NCBI RefSeq assembly: GCF_020991065.1
Contig: NZ_CP087710.1
Span: forward strand, 682,001-746,000
Direction: 5' to 3'
DNA length: 64,000 nt
Source of the DNA: Nocardioides okcheonensis
Lineage (GTDB): Bacteria; Actinomycetota; Actinomycetes; Propionibacteriales; Nocardioidaceae
Below the pieces are notes generated by a model. That model saw only the letters and a program-made list of their open reading frames with translations. It searched no databases and was not told where the DNA came from. Position numbers and translations under genes: made by a program. Shown here one piece after another: positions 24,747 through 32,741 of this stretch (position 1 is its first letter; every line of letters begins with the position of its first letter).

Positions 24747-25965
24747 TGCGGGCTCAGGCGGTCAACGCAACACCTCGGCTAGTGCTTGTGATGGTGTCTT
24801 GAAGCCGAGGGTCTGTCGAGGTCGGTCGTTGAGCTCGAGTGCGATCGCGTCGAGGTCGTCTTGGGTGAGGGTCCGGAAGTCGAGCCTGCGCGGTAGGTAC
24901 TGGCGCAGCAGCCCGTTGGTGTTCTCGTTGCTGCCGCGCTGCCAGGGCGACTTGGGATCACAGAAGTAAACCTGGATCCCGGTCTGATGGGTGAACCGTT
25001 TGTGCTCAGCCATCTCGTGGCCTTGGTCCCAGGTCAGCGACCGTGCCAGATGGTCGGGCAGGTGCCGCACCGCGGCTGCCAAAGCGTCAGCGACAGCGTC
25101 GGCTTTGTGGTTTCCGCCGGGCAGGCCGACGAGCAACAGGTAGCGGGTCGATCGCTCGACCAGGGTGGCGACCGGACTCATGCCGCGGCCGAAGACGAGG
25201 TCGCCTTCCCAATGGCCAGGCACGGCCCGGTCCTTGGCTTCAGCGGGTCGCTCGCTGATGCTCACGATCCCGGGACGGCCGCCACGACCGTCCGGCAGCC
25301 GGGTGCCGTGCGAGCGGCGGATGACCCGGCCGGTGCGCAGGTAGGCGGTGAGCTCCTTGCGCAGCGCGCCACGTGACTGCACGAACAGCGTGCGGTAGAT
25401 GCTCTCGTGCGACACGTGCATCCCTGGGTCGTCGGGGTAGGTCAGCTTCAGCCAGCCGGCAATCTGCTGGGGCGACCAGCGGCGTTGCAGCTTCTCGGCC
25501 ACGATGCCAGCCAGCACCGGGTTCGTGGCCAGCTTGCACACCTTCGGACGGGTCGACCTGGCCCATGCGGCCTGGTCAGCCACCGTGGCTCGATACCGGT
25601 GACGACCACCATTGCCGGCCACCTCGCGGCTGATCGTTGACGGTGAGCGACCCAGCCCTGCAGCGATCACCCGCAACGACCGTCCGGCAGCCAGACCGCG
25701 GCTGATCTCTTCACGCTCTTCCAAGCTCAGGTGACTCGCCCCGCGATGGCGCGGGTCAGGCCTGATCCCGCCGCACCGGATCAGATAGCTGCGCACCGTG
25801 CTGGTCGACAGCCCGAGCGCTCGAGCTGTCGGCTTGACCGAATGCCCGGACCGCAGCCGCTCCCAGATCTTGTCGATGTCGGCAGGCGACAACCGTTGAT
25901 AGCTCTGACGTGCCATCGCGACCTCCTTGAATCAGGAAGTGTTGCGACAACCTATTGAGAGCACC
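24747..25965 (-). mobile_element. IS30-family insertion sequence, copy B
   Basis: About 1219 bp in inverted orientation to copy A, with the same ends (TGCGGGCTCAGGCGGTCAAC on the left; GGTGCTCTCAATAGGTTGTC inward from the right). GG lies outside both ends on the plus strand (24745-24746, 25966-25967). Removing the element rebuilds ACATCGGCAGATCCGG, close to the ACATCGGCATGAGCGG rebuilt at copy A. The two copies could act as a composite transposon or be an inversion hotspot. Confidence 0.85.
24762..25916 (-). CDS. IS30-family transposase (copy B)
   Basis: 384 residues from ATG 25916, identical in every residue to copy A at 18035-19189, with the same RBS AAGGAGG and the same flanking non-coding ends. 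All DDE residues (WEGDLVF, TWDQGHE, SNENTNG) are present. Intact. Confidence 0.96.
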   Translation of the reverse strand: MARQSYQRLSPADIDKIWERLRSGHSVKPTARALGLSTSTVRSYLIRCGGIRPDPRHRGASHLSLEEREEISRGLAAGRSLRVIAAGLGRSPSTISREVAGNGGRHRYRATVADQAAWARSTRPKVCKLATNPVLAGIVAEKLQRRWSPQQIAGWLKLTYPDDPGMHVSHESIYRTLFVQSRGALRKELTAYLRTGRVIRRSHGTRLPDGRGGRPGIVSISERPAEAKDRAVPGHWEGDLVFGRGMSPVATLVERSTRYLLLVGLPGGNHKADAVADALAAAVRHLPDHLARSLTWDQGHEMAEHKRFTHQTGIQVYFCDPKSPWQRGSNENTNGLLRQYLPRRLDFRTLTQDDLDAIALELNDRPRQTLGFKTPSQALAEVLR

Positions 25966-26127
25966 GGCAGATCCGGTCGTTCGGGCGCGTACAGCCCCCC
26001 TCGTGAGCCGCGACAACCGCTCCTGACCCTTGCCTACCCTGATCGGGTCGGCGAAGCAGGCAGTGCCGCAATTAGCGCAAACCGGGTCGGCGAACCCAAA
26101 CCACGCGTCTCGGACCTCTCGGGTGAG

Positions 26128-27039
26128 CTACTCAGTGCGTACGACGTACAGACGAGGTCGATCGAAGGCATCCCCCGAACGTGCCACGCTGGTCGGTGAT
26201 GCGGTCTCGACGGGGTGTGACCGATCGGGCCCTTTCGAGTGGCCACCCCGTGGGGGACTCTCGTGCAGATCCTGGCTGCGCGCGGCCGCGCTGCGGACCA
26301 CCTCCGCCTGCGACGCGGCTCTCCGTGATGCCTCCCGGCGCGCAGCGGGCACGACATAGCTGAGAAGCACCAGCATTCCGGCTGCCAGACCACTCCCTGC
26401 ACGGTCGTGGGTAAGCCAGTCGACCACGCAGACGGTCCCGACCACGACCCGTAAGTGCCACGCCGCACGGCACAGCGACCATCCGACCACTCTCCTCAGC
26501 ACCGGGCCCAGACAGATAGCCAGTGCTCGGACGGGCAGCGTCATGAACCACCCACGCACAGCGCCCCGCTGCGCGGTGAACTTGTGCTCGACTCGACTTC
26601 GCGCCGCCTCCCCCGCAACCGCCGCCACAGCGAACTGTCCTGTGAACAGCCCCTGCAGCACGAACGGCGAGACCACGACCGAGGTCCGGCCCGCGTGCGC
26701 GACCGACGCGCCACGAGAGCGTGCGGATCGCCTCACCAGCAGACGCGGATGGCCAACAGCCACTTCGCCTGGATCCACCGCCTCCGCCAGCGACTCCACG
26801 TGCGACCAGATCCTGAACTCATCGGGCGATGCTGACCGCGACCCGGTCACCACTCGCGCGACCAACGTCTCGACGCGACCGGAGGCAGGCAGAGCCATCG
26901 CCGCCACAAGAACCACCACAACCGGCAGTGCGACCGCATCGGGCAACGCTGCCAGGACGACCATGTAGATCGCCAGTCCTGCCATCGCTGAGGGGCCGTT
27001 CAGCACCAAGCGCAGCAGTCGATCCGGGACCCGGTTCAT
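26128..27039 (-). CDS. Membrane protein resembling M48 peptidases but lacking HExxH
   Basis: 303 residues from ATG 27039, RBS GGAGGAG. Hydrophobic segments near 16-50, 160-182 and 193-232 (including SGLAAGMLVLLSYVVPAARR); the C-terminal tail (about 240-303) is charged and hydrophilic. Between them is a stretch laid out like an M48 peptidase, RTSVVVSPFVLQGLFTGQFA, then VAAVAGEAARSRVEHKF, where active enzymes have AxxAHExxH; here the helix reads GEAAR, so zinc ligands are missing. Either a pseudo-peptidase or an unrelated membrane protein. It lies outside IS30 copy B and is divergent from the next two genes. Confidence 0.55.
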   Translation of the reverse strand: MNRVPDRLLRLVLNGPSAMAGLAIYMVVLAALPDAVALPVVVVLVAAMALPASGRVETLVARVVTGSRSASPDEFRIWSHVESLAEAVDPGEVAVGHPRLLVRRSARSRGASVAHAGRTSVVVSPFVLQGLFTGQFAVAAVAGEAARSRVEHKFTAQRGAVRGWFMTLPVRALAICLGPVLRRVVGWSLCRAAWHLRVVVGTVCVVDWLTHDRAGSGLAAGMLVLLSYVVPAARREASRRAASQAEVVRSAAARSQDLHESPPRGGHSKGPDRSHPVETASPTSVARSGDAFDRPRLYVVRTE

Positions 27040-27187
27040 GTCGACTCCTCCTCTTCCAGCGCGCCTGGGTAGTTGCTCCTGCGAACCTCCAGGCGGTCAA
27101 ACCCCTGAGTAGGACTGCACGCACCGCCCGAGCTGTGTCCCTAGGTGCGCATGACCAGTGTGGATACGTCGGCGGTACGTCATGGAG

Positions 27188-27196
27188 TTATCCACA
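27188..27196 (+). promoter_or_regulatory. Consensus DnaA-box-like 9-mer
   Basis: TTATCCACA followed by GG, in the 236-bp divergent gap between the M48-like gene (start 27039) and the 117-residue protein gene (start 27276). Two other copies occur in gaps of this accessory half (15445 and 30724). Confidence 0.4.
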
Positions 27197-27275
27197 GGCG
27201 CCCTAATCGGTCGTCGCATCGCACAGGCTCGCAGCGATCACCCCGGACCGAGTTCCTTCCCCGGAGCCTGTCGGC

Positions 27276-27629
27276 ATGACCACCCAGCACACCGGAGTCG
27301 ACCCCCGACACCGTGCGATCGGCGAGATCGTCGCCCTGCTCGACCACGCCTACGAACAGACCAGGACCAGTTCGCAGTTCGACCCGACCCGCATGGATCT
27401 CGGCCTGGGCATCTACCTCGTCCGCGCTCAAGCGTGTCACGCGCTGGCCCCCGGTCAGTCCGTCCACGAGTCCCAGCGCGGCGGCGAGGCCAGCGTGCCC
27501 AGCCTGCTCCGGACGGCCGAGCACCTCACACGCGACCTACGACTAGGACCAAACGCCATACCCAATGTCTCCGACTTCGTCGTCGCGCTCTGCGACCTCA
27601 TCCGCGACGCCGACCGCGTCGCCTGGTGA
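27276..27629 (+). CDS. Hypothetical protein, first of a two-gene unit
   Basis: 117 residues from ATG 27276. Mostly helical: RHRAIGEIVALLDHAYEQTR, MDLGLGIYLVRAQACHALAP, LLRTAEHLTRDLRLGPNAIP, VVALCDLIRDADRVAW. No recognised domain. The stop is 3 bp before the start of the 543-residue protein gene, so the two are almost certainly co-transcribed. Its helical, soluble character would suit a small partner of the larger protein (inference). Confidence 0.7.
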   Translation: MTTQHTGVDPRHRAIGEIVALLDHAYEQTRTSSQFDPTRMDLGLGIYLVRAQACHALAPGQSVHESQRGGEASVPSLLRTAEHLTRDLRLGPNAIPNVSDFVVALCDLIRDADRVAW

Positions 27630-27632
27630 GAC

Positions 27633-29264
27633 ATGACAGACCCGGCAAATGACCCGACGACCGCCCCGCGGCAGTGGGCGTACGACGGTGACGATGTCGA
27701 GTTGTTTCACACTGACGCTTTCACCCACGTATCCGACCAGCGGAGCGTCGGCGAACTGCTCTTCGACGTCGACCGGCACGCCCGCGTCCTGCTGATGGAC
27801 GTATGCGAACACGACGCGGCACCACTCCTGCACGCCTGGCCCACGCTGATCTCCGCGGCCGGCAGCATGTGGCACGCCCTGCCCGCGCCCCTCCCACAGC
27901 CCCTCCCCCAACCCATGTCGCCACCACCCGCTGAAATTCGTCGAGCAGAACCTCCGACCTCGTGCATGGACCGCCTCGACGTGATCGGCACCGGCGTCTC
28001 CCGCCGACTCACCACCAAACGCTGGCCCGGGCCGACCGCGCCGGATGGGCGCCTCCTCGAGATGGCGGACACGCTCTCGCGCGCCGCTGACCTCACTCGA
28101 CGCTTCGGCTACCACGGTCCGCTCTCACCGGCGGGACGGGACGACCTCGAAGCAGCACGAGCGCGGCTCCTTCATGCTGTCTACGTGACGACCCACGCCG
28201 TCTCGGTCGCGCTGCTCCAGTTCGGACGTACACGTCACGATCTGGCCGCTGCCACACCACGCCCCCTGGCCTCTCCCAACGAACGCATTCCCTACGCCGT
28301 CGCGCCGACCACGGAATGGGTGCGTCGTATCGGCGCTGCCGAATCCGCGGCGGCCAGCTACGTCAACCGACGACAGTTCGCACCTCTGCTCAACAAAGAG
28401 CATCGCGCCGACCCCGCATCGGCGAGTCGCCTGAATCTGGCCCTGGCCCGCTGGGACATCGAAGCCCATCGAGGGCTGGCCGGACACAGCTGGCCTAAGA
28501 ACATCGTCCTGGTCGTTCGCACCCAAGCGTTCATCGCCGGATCGGCGCTGACACTTCTGGACGCCGCTGCCGCACACGAACAGGGCTACGTCCCGAGCCG
28601 ACTCGTCGAGGCCGTTGCTCAGTCCGGTGCCGCCTGGACCGACCTCGGCGGACGGTGGGACGACCTCACCCCCGCGCACACGCACCCGGCCGACGCGCTC
28701 CTGCTCGCGGCGGGCGAACTCCGAGCCGCTGCACGCGAGCTCACCCAGGACGGCGCCGGACGCGCCACCCCCCACACGATCCGTACGCGTCCGGGAGCTG
28801 CCGAGGGCCTCCACGCCCTTCTGGCAGCCATGCGTCATGGCGACGAACTCGCCCACGTCGTCGACGAAAGGAGCGCGGCCCCCGGGCTGTCGGGCCACGC
28901 TCGAGTCATGTCCCACCGCGCCCAGAACGACATCGCCGCAGGAAGAGTCCCCATCGCGGTGGACAGCAACATCGCATGGGTGTCGCCCCTCGACATCCAC
29001 GCCGGACGAACCGTGCCCGCCCCAGTCCCCGTCATCGCCGCGCTCAAGGCCTCGAGCCACACTGCCGTGCAAGCCGCGACCGCCGCCGGAGCGATCACCA
29101 CCGCCACAGCAGACGTCGTCCTGTGGCCCGTTCCCGACGACCCAGCACGAGAGAACTTGTCGAGGCAGCGGCAACCCCACCTGGCCGGCAAGGCTCGAAC
29201 GACGTCAGTCCGTCCGTCTGGGAGTGTCACCACTCGCAGTACGGGCACGTCGCCACCCCGCTGA
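27633..29264 (+). CDS. Large helical protein of unknown function
   Basis: 543 residues from ATG 27633. The N-terminal ~90 residues are alpha/beta (QWAYDGDDVELFHTDAFTHV), followed by a Pro-rich segment (about 84-105) and a long Ala/Leu-rich helical region (150-470) with blocks ARARLLHAVYVTTHAVSVAL, LARWDIEAHRGLAGHSWPKN and ADALLLAAGELRAAARELTQ. No membrane span or catalytic motif I recognise. The last ~45 residues are low-complexity Ser/Thr/Arg. Similar large helical proteins are common in actinobacterial integrative elements, but no function is known to me. Confidence 0.7.
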   Translation: MTDPANDPTTAPRQWAYDGDDVELFHTDAFTHVSDQRSVGELLFDVDRHARVLLMDVCEHDAAPLLHAWPTLISAAGSMWHALPAPLPQPLPQPMSPPPAEIRRAEPPTSCMDRLDVIGTGVSRRLTTKRWPGPTAPDGRLLEMADTLSRAADLTRRFGYHGPLSPAGRDDLEAARARLLHAVYVTTHAVSVALLQFGRTRHDLAAATPRPLASPNERIPYAVAPTTEWVRRIGAAESAAASYVNRRQFAPLLNKEHRADPASASRLNLALARWDIEAHRGLAGHSWPKNIVLVVRTQAFIAGSALTLLDAAAAHEQGYVPSRLVEAVAQSGAAWTDLGGRWDDLTPAHTHPADALLLAAGELRAAARELTQDGAGRATPHTIRTRPGAAEGLHALLAAMRHGDELAHVVDERSAAPGLSGHARVMSHRAQNDIAAGRVPIAVDSNIAWVSPLDIHAGRTVPAPVPVIAALKASSHTAVQAATAAGAITTATADVVLWPVPDDPARENLSRQRQPHLAGKARTTSVRPSGSVTTRSTGTSPPR

Positions 29265-29422
29265 CTGAGACCGCATCCATCTCACGCCTGCTCGCCCACT
29301 CGCGCATGCCAGGTAGCGGCAATCCGCGCGACGGGACTGATGGTCAGTTCGCCTGAGATTGGCCACGGCTTGTCCTGTGGAGAGACGACTGGCCCTTAGC
29401 CTTCAGGCCTACTGTCCTGTCC

Positions 29423-29593
29423 ATGGACAACTCCGAGCCCTGCGCCACGTGCGGATCGCCTGTCATCATCGCTCGTACGGTAGCCGCCGACACGGTCGAT
29501 GAGGCCGGACCGCGCACGCTGATGCAACGGACCTGCACCGGCGACAGGTGTCCCACCAACGCTCGAGGGCGCAGCATCGGCGAGACAGTCTGA
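29423..29593 (+). CDS. Small zinc-ribbon protein
   Basis: 56 residues from ATG 29423: MDNSEPCATCGSPVIIARTV then ADTVDEAGPRTLMQRTCTGD and RCPTNARG to the end. Cys-x2-Cys (7, 10) and Cys-x4-Cys (about 38, 43) form a likely zinc ribbon. Composition and third-position GC are protein-like. It stands alone about 160 bp after the helical protein gene. Function unknown; possible nucleic-acid or protein contact. Confidence 0.6.
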   Translation: MDNSEPCATCGSPVIIARTVAADTVDEAGPRTLMQRTCTGDRCPTNARGRSIGETV

Positions 29594-29828
29594 GGCACAG
29601 AAGAGCGATCCGGCAGCGCACCCGATAGGCGTACTCAGTCGGTCCCGGAGACGCGCCCACCCGATGACCTCACCGGACCGTCGAACCCACATAGGTCTCC
29701 ATGACCAGCCAGGTGCTCAGCGGATTGGGAGAGCCCACAGTCCACGCCGCGGGGCAAACTCCGCTCTCGCCCGCCGTGCTGGACTCCCGCGGCTTGATGA
29801 GCGCGGCTGAGAAGGCGTGGGGATGTAA

Positions 29829-30029
29829 ATGATGCGGACGACCAAGCAGCTACCCGTGTACGTGAGCCTCGATGAGGCTGCCCAGATCATGTCGCTCTCC
29901 ACTCGGACCATTCGTCGTCGCATCAGCGACGGCACCATCCCGGCCTACCAGTGCGGCACCCGGCCGATCCGCATTCGCCTGGACGAGCTCGAGGCTGCCC
30001 TACGACCCATCCCCGCCGTCCGCCGCTGA
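29829..30029 (+). CDS. Excisionase-type helix-turn-helix protein
   Basis: 66 residues from ATG 29829 (or ATG 29832). A single HTH_17/MerR-type domain: PVYVSLDEAAQIMSLSTRTI, RRRISDGTIPAYQCGTRPIR, IRLDELEAAL. Typical of recombination directionality factors and small repressors of integrative elements. No integrase follows directly; the nearest is 1.3 kb right with its own excisionase-like gene, so this may be a leftover of another element or a repressor. Confidence 0.8.
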   Translation: MMRTTKQLPVYVSLDEAAQIMSLSTRTIRRRISDGTIPAYQCGTRPIRIRLDELEAALRPIPAVRR

Positions 30030-30417
30030 CACCATGAGCGGTTTCGCGTCTCGCCGACCTGACCGGTCGAGCGCCGAGGGTGAGCCGTTGATCGCTTGAG
30101 GGTGTGCCGCGCACATCGTCCGGTTAGAACTGACCTGCTGGCCGCGGTCTTCCGGGGGGTCGATCGCGGCAGGGCACCGTCGGCGCGTGCGTACCGACGG
30201 TGCCAACAGCGTTCCGCAGCCGGAGTGCCAACGCGGCCGATGCGGACCTCCGGCCCACGCCGTACGCCTGCGACCACCCACACTCGTTCGGTCGGCCGGC
30301 CGAATCGTTGCGACGATGTCCGACCGTCGGTCGGCTGTCATTTCACCGGTGCCGTGCGCTCGGATCCTCGTGCGATGACGCGCGCAGATCGCACCCGATC
30401 TGGCACGTACATGGCAC

Positions 30418-30448
30418 GGGGCCGATTCCCATTTCGGAAATCGGCCCC
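30418..30448 (-). terminator. Terminator-like hairpin beside the tRNA-Val remnant
   Basis: A 10-bp perfect stem, GGGGCCGATT with AATCGGCCCC, and an 11-nt loop. It sits where the terminator of a minus-strand tRNA would be, 20 bp past the CCA-end of the tRNA remnant. It resembles the hairpin after the intact tRNA-Pro. Confidence 0.6.
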
Positions 30449-30467
30449 TGACCTGCGGTTACTCGGG

Positions 30468-30508
30468 TGGGCGATACTGGGTTCGAACCAGTAACTCTTT
30501 TCGTCAAG
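30468..30508 (-). pseudogene. 3' half of a tRNA-Val-like gene (remnant)
   Basis: On the minus strand the segment reads a T-arm ACTGG-TTCGAAC-CCAGT, acceptor 3' strand ATCGCCC, discriminator A and CC. Upstream only TTGACGAAAAGAG remains of an anticodon arm, about two bases shorter than expected for Val(GAC), and no 5' half (D-arm, GGGCGAT) follows. Integrases often leave such 3' fragments as attachment half-sites. The amino-acid identity is tentative. Confidence 0.6.
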
Positions 30509-30723
30509 CCGCCTCCGGCTCCAAGACGACCGGCCACGAGTTGTCCTCAGCTCTCGACTGCCGCCTACATCCGCGGCGGCACCCGACCACGTGTCTCAAC
30601 CTTGGTTCGGTCGGTGCCTGCGGACAACCCGAGTAGCAAGGTGGGGCGGAGAGGACATCGACTCCAGCCTCGGTGCTGACGAACCTGCGCCCCGGATCTC
30701 CACAAGTCGGCCAGCATGACGAC

Positions 30724-30773
30724 TTATCCACAGTTGCGTGCGAGCGCAGCGGCCCCGTCGGAACACCTAGGTG
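30724..30773. promoter_or_regulatory. DnaA-box-like 9-mer and palindrome upstream of xis-int
   Basis: TTATCCACA at 30724-30732 and perfect palindrome CACCTAGGTG at 30764-30773, with a further AGGTCCTA after it. The palindrome lies about 160 bp before the excisionase start and could be an operator or a recombinase arm site. No protein can be assigned to it. Confidence 0.35.
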
Positions 30774-30929
30774 ATCATCAGGTCCTACCAACACACAGCA
30801 GCGCATCAGCAGGCCTTGAGCAGTGCGACAAAGACGAGCGGTGCTGAGAAGGGTCACATCCATGCGCAACACCCGGCCAAGTTCTTACGCCACGACCGAG
30901 AATCTGACCCTCGGCGCGGGGTCATCATC

Positions 30930-31307
30930 ATGATCCGCGCAAGAACGGTTCGGTCAGTCGGGCCCGCCACGACGGCTTCATCCGAATCGATAGTTGCCCC
31001 TGCCACCATGAGCATCACGGAGGCGGCGACCTACCTCGGCATCTCGAAAGCGACTCTGTACACCTGGCGCACACGCCGGCCCGGGTTTGGCCCGCGGGCC
31101 GTTAAGGCTGGGGGCGCATTGCGGTACCGCCAATCGGACCTCGAAACATGGATCGAGGAGCACGCCGAGACACTTAACGCCGGCTCGACGACTACCAGCG
31201 CCAACGCCGACGACTCAGGACGCGCGGCACCCGATCCTACGGCTACTCCGGGGTTCAGGCGTTCACGTCCGCGCTACAGGCACCCGCGCGCCTCAGCTGA
31301 ACGATGA
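30930..31307 (+). CDS. Excisionase-like helix-turn-helix protein
   Basis: 125 residues from ATG 30930; ATG 31008 would start right at the domain (MSITEAATYLGIS). HTH_17 domain: SITEAATYLGISKATLYTWR, then RYRQSDLETWIEEH. C-terminal tail is Ser/Thr/Arg-rich. Its stop is 4 bp before the integrase GTG, so the pair is one unit: excisionase/directionality factor with integrase. Confidence 0.8.
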   Translation: MIRARTVRSVGPATTASSESIVAPATMSITEAATYLGISKATLYTWRTRRPGFGPRAVKAGGALRYRQSDLETWIEEHAETLNAGSTTTSANADDSGRAAPDPTATPGFRRSRPRYRHPRASAER

Positions 31308-31311
31308 AACG

Positions 31312-32490
31312 GTGGCTCGTCCTCCTCTCCCCATCGGGACGTACGGAAGCATCTCAACGGAGTTGGTGCGTCCCGGGGTCTACCGTGCCCACACCCGATT
31401 CCGCGACCTCGACGGTGTCACGCGGCGCGTCAAAGCGACTGGGCGCACGGCAGCCGCTGCGACACGAGAGTTGAAAGCAAAGATCGCTGAGCGAAGCGCC
31501 CCAACCGGTGACCTGATCGGGCCCGAGATGCGCGTCAGCCAGGTGGGCGAGACGTGGCTATCGCTCTACCGCGCCGAGCAGCGATCTGAAGCGACGACGG
31601 CCAACGAGTACCAGCGCATCCTCGACAACGTCATCAACCCTGCGATTGGCAGCATCCGGCTGCGCGAGGCGACAGCTGGCCGCCTCGAGCGACTGCTCAG
31701 GTCGCAGCCGACACCGAGCCGCCGGAAGAAGACGAAGACGGTCCTCAAGATGATGCTCGACGCGGCCGTCATCGACGGTGCCATCCCGGCCAACCCCGTC
31801 ACGTCGACGTCACGTCTCCGCGGTAGCCACAACGAAGTGCAGGCGCTGTCGGTACAGGATCTCGGCACTGTCCGCTCTGCCGTCGACGCGTGGATGTCCC
31901 AGGAGCGCCCTGGACCGAAACCGACCAACGACATTGCGGACATCATCGACATGTTGCTGGCAACCGGTTGCCGGATCGGCGAAGTACTTGCGCTGAGGTG
32001 GACCGATATCGACCTGTCCGCAAACCCGCCGACCGCCTCGATCAGCGGAACCATCAAGACCGAGACCGGCAAGGGCACCTACCGAAAGGCCAAGCCGAAG
32101 TCCGACGCCTCCAAGCGCACACTCGCGCTGCCACCATTCGCAGTTGCCGTCCTGACGAGGCGACGCGTCGAGCAGCCGGCGAACGATCGCGACGCGGTTT
32201 TCGCGACCCGCAACGGCACTTGGCACCAGGTCGGCAACATCGAACGTCGGTGGCGCATCATCCGCGCAGACACCGGCCTCGAGTGGGTCACGCCCCACAC
32301 CTTCCGTAAGACCGTGGCCACGTTGATCGACCGCACGGTCGACTCCGAGACCGCGGCCCGGGTGCTCGGGCACTCCTCCGCGGACATCACCAGGGAGTAC
32401 TACATCGTCAAGGACCGGTCGACCCCTGACGTCACGGCCCTATTGCAGGGCTTCGCCGGTGGTACAACGCCCGTCGAATCACCCAAATGA
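31312..32490 (+). CDS. int: Tyrosine recombinase (integrase)
   Basis: 392 residues from GTG 31312, chosen because the frame before it overlaps the excisionase gene and is shadow-like. AP2-like N-terminal arm-binding part (YGSISTELVRPGVYRAHTRF), SAM-like core-binding domain (about 60-170), catalytic domain with LLATGCRIGEVLALRWTDID (Arg), a basic beta region (YRKAKPKSDASKRTLALPP), TPHTFRKTVATLI (His-x-x-Arg), VLGHSSADITREYY (His and nucleophile Tyr). All catalytic residues are present. The gene ends 177 bp from the 3' end of tRNA-Pro, the usual place of an integrase that uses that tRNA as attachment site. Confidence 0.93.
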   Translation: MARPPLPIGTYGSISTELVRPGVYRAHTRFRDLDGVTRRVKATGRTAAAATRELKAKIAERSAPTGDLIGPEMRVSQVGETWLSLYRAEQRSEATTANEYQRILDNVINPAIGSIRLREATAGRLERLLRSQPTPSRRKKTKTVLKMMLDAAVIDGAIPANPVTSTSRLRGSHNEVQALSVQDLGTVRSAVDAWMSQERPGPKPTNDIADIIDMLLATGCRIGEVLALRWTDIDLSANPPTASISGTIKTETGKGTYRKAKPKSDASKRTLALPPFAVAVLTRRRVEQPANDRDAVFATRNGTWHQVGNIERRWRIIRADTGLEWVTPHTFRKTVATLIDRTVDSETAARVLGHSSADITREYYIVKDRSTPDVTALLQGFAGGTTPVESPK

Positions 32491-32622
32491 CGTCCTCGAC
32501 AGGCACTCAAGCTCAATGCGCCGAGAGGCAACACGACCCAGCGGGTGACAGCAAAACAAGCAGGTTCGGAAAGGGTTTCCGTCCCATAAACGTCCCATCT
32601 CGGTATCTGGTTCAAGAACGAC

Positions 32623-32660
32623 GAAGCCCCTGACCCGCGTTTTCGCAGGTCAGGGGCTTC
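32623..32660 (-). terminator. Terminator hairpin downstream of tRNA-Pro
   Basis: A perfect 13-bp stem (32623-32635 with 32648-32660; GAAGCCCCTGACC pairs with GGTCAGGGGCTTC) just beyond the tRNA 3' end on the minus strand. It may also stop transcription leaving the integrase gene. Confidence 0.8.
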
Positions 32661-32667
32661 ATTTCGG

Positions 32668-32741
32668 TCGGGCTGACAGGATTTGAACCTGCGACCCCCT
32701 GACCCCCAGTCAGGTGCGCTACCAAGCTGCGCTACAGCCCG
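32668..32741 (-). tRNA. tRNA-Pro (anticodon GGG)
   Basis: 74-nt cloverleaf on the minus strand: acceptor CGGGCTG pairs with CAGCCCG, D-arm GCGC..GCGC, anticodon stem CCTGA/TCAGG with loop CTGGGGG (anticodon GGG), T-arm with TTCAAAT, discriminator A. CCA is not encoded. Intact although an integrase gene lies next to its 3' end, as expected when the integrating element restores the tRNA end. Confidence 0.95.

Larger units (their letters stand above)
30030..30929. other. 900-bp non-coding stretch with tRNA remnant and regulatory motifs
   Basis: No convincing gene. From left to right it has GC-rich filler, a terminator-like hairpin (30418-30448), the 3' half of a tRNA-Val-like gene (30468-30508), a consensus TTATCCACA (30724-30732) and a palindrome CACCTAGGTG (30764-30773) upstream of the excisionase/integrase pair. 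Confidence 0.5.

Noticed and set aside
25966..26127. Two copies of CGGGTCGGCGAA as a binding-site array
   Set aside because: Only two GC-rich copies, irregular context, nothing else to support a function.
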